Below are positions 1 to 8,223 of a stretch of DNA of 64,000 nucleotides, one piece after another. The stretch lies in assembly GCA_963765135.1 (NCBI GenBank), contig CAVXUX010000002.1, positions 620,001-684,000 on the forward strand, in the 5' to 3' direction. The translations under genes were made by a program, and so were the position numbers. The stretch comes from JACVRW01 sp963765135. Lineage in GTDB: Bacteria; Actinomycetota; Thermoleophilia; Solirubrobacterales; Thermoleophilaceae. Under the pieces are notes generated by a model. That model was not told where the DNA came from and ran no database searches. It saw only the letters and a program-made list of their open reading frames with translations. Each line of letters begins with the position of its first letter. The stretch's first letter is position 1.

Positions 1-612
1 CCCTCGCGGCTCGAGCTCGCCCGTGCGGCGCAACGCCTGATCGCCACGCGGACGCCGGTCACCGGCGCGTCCGACCACAAGATCTCCGAGGCGATCTACC
101 TGCCCGATCCCGACGGCAACGGGATCGAGCTCGCGGCCGACCGCTCGCGTGAGCACTGGGGCGACCTCAGCGACCCGACCGCGCTGGGCGGCCCGGAGCC
201 GCTCGACATGGTCAGCCTGATGGCGCTCGTCGAGGGGACCGAGCCGCCGGCGACCGCGCCGGGCGAGCTGCGCGTGGGCCACGTGCACCTGCACGTGGGC
301 GACGTGGAGGAGGCGCTGCGCTTCTGGCGCGACCGGATTGGGTTCGAGGTGATGACGCGGTTCCCGAGCGCGGCGTTCATCGCGGCCGGCGGCTACCACC
401 ACCACCTCGGGCTCAACACCTGGCGCGGCGAGGGCGTGCCGCCGATGCCCGAGGGCAGCGTCGGCATGCGGCACTGGACGATCGTGCTCGACCCGACCGC
501 CGTGGCCGCCGTCCGGGAGCGGGTGGCGGCTGGCGGCGCGCACGTGGAGGACCGCCCGAATGGGTTCCTCACGCGTGACCCGTCCAACAACGCCGTCCTG
601 ATCCGCTCGTGA
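1..612 (+). CDS. Two-domain VOC (glyoxalase/extradiol dioxygenase-like) protein, CatE type, 5' truncated
   Basis: The reading frame is open from the first base of the window, so the start lies upstream; about 203 residues are present. The first visible part carries ISEAIYLPDPDGNGIELAADR, the end of a first VOC domain and typical of CatE/YfiE-like two-domain proteins. A second VOC domain begins near GHVHLHVGDVEEALRFW and keeps HHHLGLNTW. Such proteins bind a divalent metal and act as catechol-type dioxygenases or glyoxalases; the substrate cannot be read from the sequence. Its TGA stop overlaps the GTG start of the next gene (GTGA), so the two are probably cotranscribed and translationally coupled. 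Confidence 0.8.
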   Translation, partial: PSRLELARAAQRLIATRTPVTGASDHKISEAIYLPDPDGNGIELAADRSREHWGDLSDPTALGGPEPLDMVSLMALVEGTEPPATAPGELRVGHVHLHVGDVEEALRFWRDRIGFEVMTRFPSAAFIAAGGYHHHLGLNTWRGEGVPPMPEGSVGMRHWTIVLDPTAVAAVRERVAAGGAHVEDRPNGFLTRDPSNNAVLIRS

Positions 613-1466
613 TCGCCGTGACCGGGGCAACGGGCGCGCTCGGCGGGCGCGTGGCGGCTGGGCTCGCGGAGCTGGGCGCGCCGCAGCGGCTCGTGGTTCG
701 CGATCCCTCGCGGGCGCCGGACCTTGCGGGCGCCGAGGTCGTGGGTGGGGCCAACTACGCCGACGGCGAGGGGATGCGGCGCGCCTTCGAGGGCGCCGAC
801 ACCGTCTTCTTCGTCTCGGCTGGCGAGGACCGCAACCGCGTCGACCTCCACCGCGGAGTCGTCGACGCCGCGGTCGCGGCCGGCGTCGGGCGGATCGTCT
901 ACACGTCCTTCTTCGCGGCGGCGCCCGACACGGTCTTCACGTTCGGGCGCGACCACTTCCACACCGAGGAGCACATCAAGGCGAGCCCCCTGCGCTGGAC
1001 GTTCCTGCGCGACAACATCTACCTCGACTTGATGCCGTTCTTCGCCGGCGAGGATGGGGTGATCCGCGGCCCGGCCGGGGACGGGCGAGTCGCCATCGTC
1101 GCGCGCGACGACATCGCGGCTTCGGCCGTGGCGGTGCTCACCGGCGACGGCCACGACGGTCAGGTTTACGAGATGAGCGGCCCCGAGTCGCTCACCCTCC
1201 ACGAGGCCGCCGAGCAGGTGGCGCAGGCCGCCGGACGGCCGGTGACCTACGTGCCCGAGACGCTCGAGGAGGGACGCGCCTCGCGGGCGCCGAGCGGGGC
1301 GCCGGACTGGGAGATCGAGGGCTGGGTCACGTCATACGCCTCGATCGCGGCGGGCGAGCTCGAGCGGGTCAGCCCCGACATCGAGCGGCTCACCGGCCGC
1401 GGGCCGATCTCGCTGGCGCAGTTCCTGCGCGACAACCCGGAGAGCTACCGCCACCTCACGCCCTAG
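609..1466 (+). CDS. NmrA-like NAD(P)-binding oxidoreductase
   Basis: The 285-residue protein starts at a GTG overlapping the upstream stop. The N-terminus VTGATGALGGRVAAGL is the glycine-rich Rossmann loop of atypical SDR/NmrA proteins, and YTSFFAAAPDT and LRDNIYLDLMPFF follow the family pattern seen in QorB-type NAD(P)H:quinone reductases and NmrA regulators. The classical YxxxK pair of SDRs is not evident, as usual for this subgroup. Probably a cytoplasmic redox enzyme or redox sensor; the partner is unknown. Its 3' end overlaps the convergent GCS2-type gene by 11 bases. Confidence 0.75.
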   Translation: MIAVTGATGALGGRVAAGLAELGAPQRLVVRDPSRAPDLAGAEVVGGANYADGEGMRRAFEGADTVFFVSAGEDRNRVDLHRGVVDAAVAAGVGRIVYTSFFAAAPDTVFTFGRDHFHTEEHIKASPLRWTFLRDNIYLDLMPFFAGEDGVIRGPAGDGRVAIVARDDIAASAVAVLTGDGHDGQVYEMSGPESLTLHEAAEQVAQAAGRPVTYVPETLEEGRASRAPSGAPDWEIEGWVTSYASIAAGELERVSPDIERLTGRGPISLAQFLRDNPESYRHLTP

Positions 1467-2637
1467 CGGCCGCGACGATCGCGGCCACCTCGGCCACGAG
1501 CGAGGTGGGGTCCAGGAAGGCGTCCCCGAGCGCGGGCAGCACCCCCTCGAGCCCGTACTCGCGCGCCAGCTGGCGCTGGTGCTCGGCTCCAGAGCGCCGG
1601 GCGAGCACGGCCGCCACCTCCAGCTCGGCGCGCGAGTCGAGCACGCCGGCGTGGCCGGAGCAGGCGTCGAGCACCGCCCCGAACTGCTCGATGGCCGGCA
1701 TGCGCGCCCCGGCGGCGGGGTCGACCAGCTCGGCCGCCATTCCGTCTCGGGCTGCCAGGAAGCGGTTCTCCTCGATGACCTCGTGGGCCTCGACGAGCGC
1801 CTCGTCCGCCAGCTCCTCGGTCGCCTCGATCCGCACGAGCGCCTGGATCACCGCGGCGATGGCGCCGACCTCGGCCACGCCGGTCTGCGCGTCGGCCACG
1901 CGCACCTCGACCGTGCCGAAGCGGGGCTGCAGCCGGACGTCGGACCAGACGAACGTGGGCTCCGGGAACGCACCGGCGCGCAGCAGTACGTCGAGGCGCT
2001 CGACGTAGGTCTCGTAGCTGCCGCAGCGGCGCGGCACGCCCGCGCGCGGGAAGGCCTGGAACAGCGGCGTGCGCACCGAGGCCATGCCGGTGTCGCGCCC
2101 CGCCCAGAACGGCGAGTTGGCCGACAGAGCGAGGATCAGGGGCAGGTGCGCGCGCAGGCGGTCCGCGGCGCGGATGGCCAGCTCGGGATCCGGCACGCCG
2201 ACGTGCACGTGGAGGGCGAAGGTCGGCTCGCGCCGGGCGAGCACGCGCAGGCCCTCGTGGAGCAGCTGATAGCGGGCGCCGGCGGACACCTCCACCTCGT
2301 GGCCGTGGGCCAGCGGGTGGGTGCCCGCCACGGCCGGTCGCAGCCCCTGCGGCCCGAGCTCCTCCGCCAGCGCCGCGCGCAGCGTGTAGAGCTCGGCGGT
2401 GGCGGCGCGCACGGTCGTGTGCACCCCGGTGGCCAGCTCGAGGGTGCAGGCGTGGGTCTCGGCGCTCACGCTGCCCGCCAGCCGCTGCGACAGCTCGGGC
2501 AGCAGGCCGTCGATGCGGTGCGCCAGCGACCACCCCCGCGGGTCGAGCAGCATCACCTCCTCCTCGATGCCGACGGTCCACGGCGGTCGGCGCGGGTCGG
2601 AGTCCCAGATTGCCCAATCCGGAAGGCGAGCCCTCAT
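1456..2637 (-). CDS. Carboxylate-amine ligase, GCS2/YbdK family
   Basis: A protein of 393 residues from the ATG at 2637. TVGIEEEVMLLDPRG near residue 20 is the hallmark of the glutamate-cysteine ligase type 2 (YbdK/EgtA-like) family; FALHVHVGVPD and LSANSPFW are further conserved blocks that line the ATP and amino-acid sites. The family makes an ATP-dependent gamma-glutamyl or similar amide bond. In actinobacteria members include EgtA (gamma-glutamylcysteine for ergothioneine) and weak ligases of unknown role; no other ergothioneine gene lies nearby, so I do not assign EgtA. It is transcribed alone, convergent with the NmrA-like gene. Confidence 0.8.
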   Translation of the reverse strand: MRARLPDWAIWDSDPRRPPWTVGIEEEVMLLDPRGWSLAHRIDGLLPELSQRLAGSVSAETHACTLELATGVHTTVRAATAELYTLRAALAEELGPQGLRPAVAGTHPLAHGHEVEVSAGARYQLLHEGLRVLARREPTFALHVHVGVPDPELAIRAADRLRAHLPLILALSANSPFWAGRDTGMASVRTPLFQAFPRAGVPRRCGSYETYVERLDVLLRAGAFPEPTFVWSDVRLQPRFGTVEVRVADAQTGVAEVGAIAAVIQALVRIEATEELADEALVEAHEVIEENRFLAARDGMAAELVDPAAGARMPAIEQFGAVLDACSGHAGVLDSRAELEVAAVLARRSGAEHQRQLAREYGLEGVLPALGDAFLDPTSLVAEVAAIVAAARA

Positions 2638-2725
2638 GACGCCCAAGGCTCCCCGGCGGCCGGCCGGATGTCCTTGGACGGGCGTCGGAAATTCAGGTGG
2701 CGGCGCTCGCCAATGTGTCGAAAGC

Positions 2726-4564
2726 TCAGAGCTCTGGCAGGTTAACGCCGGCGTCCATGCGGAGGTCGTCCCGCATCGGCAAGCGGCGCGGTGCCTGCTT
2801 GTCGAGCAGCGGGCGGCCGCCCTCGATGCGGGCAGCCCGCCAGTTCCCCTTCGCCACGCCCTCGGCGGTGAGGTCGAGCTCGAGGATGCCGGTGGTGGTC
2901 GTCTCGGGCGACTCGGCGCCGAAGACGAAGTTGCCGAGCGAGTAGGCGACGATCGCCCCGCCCTGGCGGCGGACCGGCTGGAGCGTGTGCGGGTGGGCGC
3001 CGATCACGACCTGCGCGCCGGCGCGCACGGCCACGTCGGCCAGCTCGCGCTGGCGGGCGGTCTCGAGCGTCTGCTTCTCGATGCCCCAGTGGAACGTGGC
3101 GACCACGATGTCGGCCTTGCGGCGCGCGGCGTGCACGGCTGCGGCGATCTGGTCGGGGCGGGCCCACGCGGTGCCGGGGTGGTCCGCCGCGGCCGCGAAC
3201 TCGATCGGCGCGATCTCGGAGAAGCCGACGAAGGCGACCTTGAGGCCGAGTCGCTGGACCACCTGCGGGGCGAGGGCGCGCTCGAGGTCGGGGCCGGCGC
3301 CGACAGCCTTCATGCCGAGCCGCTCGACCCCGCGCACCGTGTCGATCGTGGCGGCCGGGCCGTAGTCGCCGACGTGGTTGTTGGCGAGGTTGAGGACGTC
3401 GATGCCCGAGTTGCGGCGCAGGCCGGCGAGCGCGGCGGGGGTGGCGCGGAAGTTGTACTCCTTCGGGAAGGGCTCGCCGCGGGTGGAGACGGCGCACTCG
3501 AGGTTGCCGAAGGTGAGGTCGGCGTGCCTCAGCGCCTTGCCGGCGCCCTGCCAGGGGTAGCTGGGGCCGTTGGCGGCGATCGCGTCGCCCGGCTGGTCGC
3601 CGAGGTTGATGTCGCCGACGGCGGCGAGGCGAAGCGGACGGACGGTGACGGCAACCGGCTTCGTGGTGCCGGCGCCGGGAACGCGGCCGCGCACCTCGAT
3701 GCGGCCGGGGCGCTGGAGGACGCGACCCTTGACGGCGAAGTGGCCGTCGTCGTCGGCGGAGGCGTGGGCGAAGGCGTGCCAGGGACCGTCGCCAGAGCGG
3801 GACTCGAGAACGAGGTCCTCGCCCTCGGGGGCGTGGGAGCCGGTGAGGGTGAGCCAACCGCCCGGGGCGACCGCGCGCGAGGACAGCTCACCCCGGATGC
3901 CGCCGCCGAAGCTGGGAAGGCCGGCGGAGCCAAGCGACGCGGCCAGGGCGACCACGACGCCGACGGCGGAAGCGAGGCCGAGCAGAGCGGCAGCGCGCTC
4001 GCGGCGGGAGCGGGGGGCGGCCGGCGGCAAAGAGGGGCCGGCCGGGCGAGCGGGGGGCGGAGCGGCGCCATCGGAGTCCTCGCGAAGGGCAGCGGGGGCG
4101 GGGGCGGGCGCGGGGGCATCGAGCAGAGCGGCACCAGCCGCGCGATCCGGGGCGGCCTCCGCGGCCTCGTCTTCGCGGAGCGCTTCGGCTTCGTCGCGGA
4201 CCGCTTCGGCCGCCTCGTCCGCCTCCTCGCGCACCGCTCCGCCAGCCGGCGTCGAAGGCTTCAGGGCGGTCGCCGGGGGTACGGCGGTGGATGGGACGGG
4301 GGGCGCCGGGGGTGGCTTGGGCGGCGCGGGCGGCTCCGCCGGCTCCGGCTCCGACATGCGGCGCACCGTGATCTGGTCGCCCGTGGGCTCCGGTGCGACG
4401 ACCTGGCCGTTCTCGCGGGCTTGGCGGCGGGCGCGGGACTCCTCGCGCAGGCGCTCGCGTTCCTCGGGCGTCCGGTGGTGCGCGCCGGGGTTGCGGCGGC
4501 GCGCCGCCGGCGTCTGCGGCCGCAGGGAAGCGTCTTGGTTGCTCGTGTCCTGCTCGGTTGCCAT
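2726..4564 (-). CDS. CapA-family membrane-anchored metallophosphoesterase
   Basis: From the ATG at 4564 the product has 612 residues. The N-terminal ~180 residues are charged and very Pro/Ala-rich, followed by one predicted membrane segment (LLGLASAVGVVVALAASLG), a short beta-rich stretch, and a C-terminal PGA_cap domain: AAVGDINLGD, GNLECAVS, NLANNHVGDYG, ATFHWGIE, GAHPHTLQPV and YSLGNFVFG. These are the metal-ligand motifs of the calcineurin-like CapA/PgsA family associated with poly-gamma-glutamate or cell-surface polymer handling. The topology suggests a long cytoplasmic disordered tail and an extracellular enzyme domain. No other capsule genes are adjacent. The frame stays open upstream of 4564, but that part overlaps the divergent gene and looks non-coding. 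Confidence 0.75.
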   Translation of the reverse strand: MATEQDTSNQDASLRPQTPAARRRNPGAHHRTPEERERLREESRARRQARENGQVVAPEPTGDQITVRRMSEPEPAEPPAPPKPPPAPPVPSTAVPPATALKPSTPAGGAVREEADEAAEAVRDEAEALREDEAAEAAPDRAAGAALLDAPAPAPAPAALREDSDGAAPPPARPAGPSLPPAAPRSRRERAAALLGLASAVGVVVALAASLGSAGLPSFGGGIRGELSSRAVAPGGWLTLTGSHAPEGEDLVLESRSGDGPWHAFAHASADDDGHFAVKGRVLQRPGRIEVRGRVPGAGTTKPVAVTVRPLRLAAVGDINLGDQPGDAIAANGPSYPWQGAGKALRHADLTFGNLECAVSTRGEPFPKEYNFRATPAALAGLRRNSGIDVLNLANNHVGDYGPAATIDTVRGVERLGMKAVGAGPDLERALAPQVVQRLGLKVAFVGFSEIAPIEFAAAADHPGTAWARPDQIAAAVHAARRKADIVVATFHWGIEKQTLETARQRELADVAVRAGAQVVIGAHPHTLQPVRRQGGAIVAYSLGNFVFGAESPETTTTGILELDLTAEGVAKGNWRAARIEGGRPLLDKQAPRRLPMRDDLRMDAGVNLPEL

Positions 4565-4665
4565 GGCGCGGACCGCGAGCGGCGCTGTCCCGCGCGCGGT
4601 TGTCGTTCTTTCGCCGCGCGCGGGCAGCGTCCTCCGCTGGGGCGGGGGCCGGGGCCTGGCCTTTC

Positions 4666-4682
4666 TATAGTTGACAGTGGTT
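4666..4682 (+). promoter_or_regulatory. Possible -10 element and very short leader
   Basis: TATAGT at 4666-4671 differs from TATAAT by one base and lies 11 bases before the ATG at 4683. Transcription would start about 4 bases before the ATG, an almost leaderless message, which is common in actinobacteria. I see no clear -35 box 17 bases upstream and no ribosome binding site, which fits leaderless translation but is not proof. Confidence 0.35.
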
Positions 4683-5018
4683 ATGGCGAAGACTTGGGTC
4701 CTGGATACGGAGACGAAGGGCACCGGGGCCAATGTGGTTCCGCTCGAGAAGGTGCAGCGACGTCCCGAAGAGGCGCCGCAGCGGCGCGCGCCGCGGCCGA
4801 AGCGCTCGGCGCCGAGCGAGGCCCCGCGGCCGCACCGACCCAAGGCCGAGCCCGAGCGCACCGCCACCGCCCTTCCGCCCGGTCACGTGCGCAAGAACTC
4901 CACCGGCGAGCTCGGCAAGGTCCTCGCGGTCGACGCCAAGGCGGGCACGGCCACCGTGCGCTGGCTCAGGAGCGGCGCCAGCTCGACGGTGCCGCTCTCC
5001 GCGATCTCGCGCCGCTAG
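4683..5018 (+). CDS. Conserved small protein of unknown function, SH3-like C-terminus
   Basis: The 111-residue product begins MAKTWVLDTETKGTGANVVPL, continues with a basic, Pro/Arg-rich linker (residues ~25-70), and ends in a compact domain, PPGHVRKNSTGELGKVLAVDAKAGTATVRWL. That end looks like a small beta-barrel of the KOW/SH3-like kind that reads nucleic acid or protein partners; this is an impression from the pattern only. I cannot name a family. The ATG was preferred to the upstream TTG at 4671 because of the TATAGT element just before it. It is divergent from the CapA-like gene. Confidence 0.6.
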   Translation: MAKTWVLDTETKGTGANVVPLEKVQRRPEEAPQRRAPRPKRSAPSEAPRPHRPKAEPERTATALPPGHVRKNSTGELGKVLAVDAKAGTATVRWLRSGASSTVPLSAISRR

Positions 5019-5091
5019 GCGTACCATTCGGCGCGTGGGTCGCCGAAGATAGACAGCCCTCGGCAGTGCTCCTGCTCCTGAGGAGCTGGGC

Positions 5092-5111
5092 GGCGGCGCA
5101 CGAGCGCCGCC
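5092..5111. terminator. GC-rich hairpin between convergent genes
   Basis: GGCGGCGC (5092-5099) and GCGCCGCC (5104-5111) form an 8-bp stem with an ACGA loop, just upstream of the end of the aldehyde dehydrogenase gene and after the small protein gene. No T-tract follows on either strand, so intrinsic termination is only a possibility; its position between converging genes supports it. Confidence 0.4.
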
Positions 5112-5120
5112 TCGACAGTG

Positions 5121-6587
5121 CTACAGCGGGTAGTGCCTCGACCCGTGCTGCACCGTGATCCAGCGCAGCTCCGTGAACTCGTCGATCGCCGCCTTGCCGC
5201 CGAACCGGCCGAACCCGCTCGCCTTCACCCCGCCGAACGGCATCTGCGGCTCGTCGTGGACGGTGGCGCCGTTCACGTGGCACATCCCGCTCTCGATCTG
5301 ACGGGCCAGGTCCAGGGCGGTCGGCACGTCCGCTCCGAACACCGAGGCCGCCAGCCCGTACTCGGTGTCGTTCGCCACCCGCACCGCCTCCTCGGGCCCG
5401 TCCACGCTCACGATCCCCACGACCGGCCCGAAGGACTCCTCGTGGTAGATGCGCATCTCGGGCGTCACGCCGGCCAGCACCGTCGGCTTGTAGCAGGGGC
5501 CGTCGGCCTCGCCGCCGGTGACCACGTCGGCGCCGTGCGAGCGCGCGTCGTCCACCAGCTCGCCGATCCGCGCCAGCGAGTCCGCCGAGATCAGCGGCCC
5601 GATCTCCGTCTCCGGGTCGCGCGGGTCGCCCACCCGCAGGGCCGCCGCCTTCTCGCCCAGCCGCGCGGCCACCTCGCCCGCCACCGAGTCGACCGCCACG
5701 ATCCGCTCCGTCGACATGCAGATCTGGCCCTGGTGCATGAACGCGCCGAAATTGGCCGCGGCCACGGCCTCGTCCAGGTCGGCGTCCGCCAGCACGATCA
5801 GCGGCGCCTTCCCGCCCAACTCGAGCAGCACGCGCTTCAGGTGCCGCGCCGCGTTCTCGGCCACCAGCCGGCCCACCCGCGTGGAGCCGGTGAAGTTGAT
5901 CCGGCGCACCGCCGGGTGCGCGATCAGCTCGTCCACCACGTCCGGCGCGGCAGGGCCCGGGTGCGTGATCAGGTTGATCACCCCGGCCGGCACCCCCGCG
6001 TCGGCGATCGCCCGAGCGATCTCCCCATGCGTGTGCGGACACACCTCGGACGCCTTCAGCACGACCGTGTTGCCGAACGCCAGCGGGGTCGCCACCGCAC
6101 GCGTGGCGAGGATGATCGGTGCGTTCCAGGGGGCGATGCCCACGACGACGCCCGCGGGCTGCCGGATCGCCATCGCGGTCAGGCCCGGCACGTCGGAGGG
6201 GATCACCTCACCCGTCACCGCGGTGGTCTGCGCCGCGGCCTCGGACAGCATCCCCGCCGCCAGGGAGCAGTTGAACATCCCCCAGCCGAACGTCCCGCCC
6301 GTCTCGGCGGTGACGATGTGCGCGATGTCCGGCGCTCGCTCGAGCATCAGCGCGGCAGCCTTCTGCAGCAGCTCCCGCCGGGCGGACGGCCCCGTGGCCG
6401 CCCACTCGCCGAACGCCGCCGCCGCGGCGTCGGCCGCCGCCCGGGCATCGTCGCGCGAGGCCGCGGCGGCGGTGGAGGCCACGTCGCCCGTGTACGGGTC
6501 GATCCGCTCGAAGGTCTCGCCGGAGCGGGCGTTGCCCCACTCGCCCCCGATCAACAGCTGCTGCTGCTGGACTTCCGTGATGCTCAT
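5121..6587 (-). CDS. NAD(P)-dependent aldehyde dehydrogenase, salicylaldehyde/vanillin dehydrogenase type
   Basis: The 488-residue product is full length for the family. APWNAPIIL and FTGSTRVGR are cofactor-binding motifs, the general base Glu lies in LLELGGKAP (about residue 256) and the catalytic Cys in GQICMSTERI (about residue 290). FMHQGQICMSTERI is characteristic of the salicylaldehyde/vanillin dehydrogenase subgroup that oxidises aromatic aldehydes to acids. It is the last gene of a minus-strand set with the zinc alcohol dehydrogenase (12-bp gap) and the DAD-like cupin. Together these would carry an aryl alcohol to the acid. It could also take the aldehyde made by the benzoylformate decarboxylase at 55-57 kb. 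Confidence 0.88.
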   Translation of the reverse strand: MSITEVQQQQLLIGGEWGNARSGETFERIDPYTGDVASTAAAASRDDARAAADAAAAAFGEWAATGPSARRELLQKAAALMLERAPDIAHIVTAETGGTFGWGMFNCSLAAGMLSEAAAQTTAVTGEVIPSDVPGLTAMAIRQPAGVVVGIAPWNAPIILATRAVATPLAFGNTVVLKASEVCPHTHGEIARAIADAGVPAGVINLITHPGPAAPDVVDELIAHPAVRRINFTGSTRVGRLVAENAARHLKRVLLELGGKAPLIVLADADLDEAVAAANFGAFMHQGQICMSTERIVAVDSVAGEVAARLGEKAAALRVGDPRDPETEIGPLISADSLARIGELVDDARSHGADVVTGGEADGPCYKPTVLAGVTPEMRIYHEESFGPVVGIVSVDGPEEAVRVANDTEYGLAASVFGADVPTALDLARQIESGMCHVNGATVHDEPQMPFGGVKASGFGRFGGKAAIDEFTELRWITVQHGSRHYPL

Positions 6588-6598
6588 GGTCGCTCCAT

Positions 6599-7633
6599 TC
6601 AGTTGCTCGAGTCCGGGGTCAGCACTGCGCGGCCCGTGACCTCCCCCTCACGCAGCTTGGCCAGCACGTCGTTGACGTCCTCCAGCCGGTGCGTCTCGGT
6701 CTTGAGGGTCAGCTTCCCGCGCGCGTGCAGCTGCATCACCTCCCACAGGTCGACCCAGGTGCCGACCAGGTTGGCCACGATCGCCTGCTCGTTGCCGACC
6801 ATCGCGCCGGACGGGATCGTGACCATGCCGCCGAAGCCGACGATCGAGTAGGTCCCGCCCTTCGCCAGCATGCCGGTGGCGTCCTCGTGGGTCTGCTGGG
6901 TGCCCACGAAGTCGATCACCAGATCCGCCCCGCGACCGTCGGTGAGGTCGCGCACGGCGTCCACGACCTCCACGCTGTCCAGCACCGCGTCGGCGTTCAG
7001 CGACGCGGCCAGCGCCCGGCGCAGCGGGTTCGGGTCCACCGCCACCATCAGCGCCCCCGAGCCGAGCTCCCTCAGCAACTGCAGCCCGACGTGGCCCACG
7101 CCGCCGATGCCGATCACCACCGCCGTGGCGCCCGGCACCGCCAGGTGCGCCACGCGCCTGATCGCGTGGTAGGCCGTCACGCCCGCGTCGGCGTACGGCG
7201 CCACCTCTACCGGGTTGCTGCCGTGCGGCAGCTTCACCACCGACCGCTCCGACACGACGACGTACTCCGCGAAGCCGCCGTCCACGGTCAGCCCGGTGAA
7301 CTGATGCTGGTCGCAGTGCATGTCGATGCCGCGCCGGCAGGCCACGCAGAGCCCGCATGAGTAGGGCGGGAACACGAGCACCGGGTCGCCGACCGCGACC
7401 GTCGACACGAGGTCCCCGACCGCCGCCACCCGCCCCGCGTTCTCGTGGCCGAGCACCAGCGGCAGCGTCACCCCGGCCGGCTCCATCTCGCCGTCGATCG
7501 CGTGCAGGTCCGTGGCGCAGACGCCGGCGCCCTCGATCTTGATCAGCACCTCGTCCGGGCGCGCGAGCTCCGGATCGGCCCGCTCGATCAGCTCGAGCGG
7601 CTGGTGGTACTCCCGTAAGAGCGCGGCCTTCAG
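6599..7633 (-). CDS. Zinc-dependent alcohol dehydrogenase with a CTG start
   Basis: The 344-residue medium-chain dehydrogenase has all key motifs: GVCATDLH and LGHENAGRVAAVGD for the catalytic zinc, CGLCVACRRGIDMHC for the structural zinc, and GIGGVGHVGLQ for NAD binding. Homology begins exactly at LKAALLREY, where the only available codon is CTG at 7633; the CTG overlaps the TGA of the upstream cupin gene (CTGA), the position where an ATG or GTG is normally found. No ATG, GTG or TTG gives a sensible N-terminus. It probably oxidises an aryl or arylethyl alcohol and feeds the downstream aldehyde dehydrogenase. Confidence 0.85.
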   Translation of the reverse strand: MKAALLREYHQPLELIERADPELARPDEVLIKIEGAGVCATDLHAIDGEMEPAGVTLPLVLGHENAGRVAAVGDLVSTVAVGDPVLVFPPYSCGLCVACRRGIDMHCDQHQFTGLTVDGGFAEYVVVSERSVVKLPHGSNPVEVAPYADAGVTAYHAIRRVAHLAVPGATAVVIGIGGVGHVGLQLLRELGSGALMVAVDPNPLRRALAASLNADAVLDSVEVVDAVRDLTDGRGADLVIDFVGTQQTHEDATGMLAKGGTYSIVGFGGMVTIPSGAMVGNEQAIVANLVGTWVDLWEVMQLHARGKLTLKTETHRLEDVNDVLAKLREGEVTGRAVLTPDSSN

Positions 7634-8163
7634 CGGAACAGCTTCTCGACGGCGGCGGCGCCCAGGCCGACCTCTTCGTAGTGGGCCTTCGCCAGCGCGA
7701 TGTAGTCGTGCACGTCGAAGTGGCCCTCGTGCTCGCCGTTCTCGTCCAGCCAGATCAGCGGCCCCGTGACGTTGAAGAAGATCCGCATCGGGTCCTCGTG
7801 CTCGTAGGCGACCAGCGTGTGCGCCTCCCCGGGTGCCTCGTAGAGGAAGTCCCCGGCGGTCGCGGTCCAGTCGTGTTCGAGGTAGCCCCACTTGCCCGAG
7901 AGGGTGAAGCCGAACACCTGGTGGGGGTGGTAGTGGCGGTTGACCAGCCCCGGGCCGGTTGCCATCAGGATGTCGCACCAGCGGTTCTGGGCCGGTGAGA
8001 TGAACAGCGGCCGCGTGAAGACCGTCTCGGTCAGCGGGACGTAGTAGCGCATGTCGTCGCTGGTGGTGTCCGCGTAGAAGACCTCCGGGATGCCGTCCGG
8101 CTTGAAGACGTCCTGGATCGGCTTGAGGTCCTTCCAGAACTCGGTCGTTGCGGCTTCCGCCAT
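7630..8163 (-). CDS. Cupin dioxygenase, 2,4'-dihydroxyacetophenone dioxygenase family
   Basis: A protein of 177 residues, the size of 2,4'-dihydroxyacetophenone dioxygenase (DAD). The cupin metal site is visible as LVNRHYHPHQVFGFTLSG (His pair and spaced Gln/His), with TAGDFLYEAPGEAHTLVAYE supplying the second motif. DAD cleaves 2,4'-dihydroxyacetophenone to 4-hydroxybenzoate and formate with O2 and non-haem iron. The ATG at 8163 is preceded by GGAGGAGG. It is first in the operon and lies divergent from the flavoprotein gene, with the palindromic operator candidate in between. The exact substrate is inferred from the family. Confidence 0.75.
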   Translation of the reverse strand: MAEAATTEFWKDLKPIQDVFKPDGIPEVFYADTTSDDMRYYVPLTETVFTRPLFISPAQNRWCDILMATGPGLVNRHYHPHQVFGFTLSGKWGYLEHDWTATAGDFLYEAPGEAHTLVAYEHEDPMRIFFNVTGPLIWLDENGEHEGHFDVHDYIALAKAHYEEVGLGAAAVEKLFR

Positions 8164-8194
8164 GTCGGTCCTCCTCCGCTCTCCGTGGACGGCA

Positions 8195-8223
8195 AACCTA
8201 CCATCGAGAGGCAATAAGACAAG
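8195..8223 (-). promoter_or_regulatory. Candidate promoter for the cupin-ADH-ALDH operon
   Basis: On the minus strand CTTGTC (8223-8218) is followed after 17 bases by TAGGTT (8200-8195), a TAnnnT -10. The -35 hexamer is one arm of the palindrome at 8218-8232, the same geometry as at 22107-22144, so a protein bound there would block polymerase. Confidence 0.45.

Noticed and set aside
393..1202. Long antisense reading frame opposite the VOC and NmrA-like genes
   Set aside because: Composition is Arg/His/Asp-rich shadow coding typical of the complement of high-GC genes; no motifs and no start context.
4671..4676. TTGACA as a -35 box for the small gene at 4683
   Set aside because: It is only 7 bases before the ATG; a matching -10 would fall inside the coding region. 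TATAGT just upstream is a better element.
2399..5158. Very long plus-strand open frame opposite the CapA-like gene
   Set aside because: Low-complexity Gly/Arg/Ala translation with no domain, while the minus strand shows clear PGA_cap motifs.
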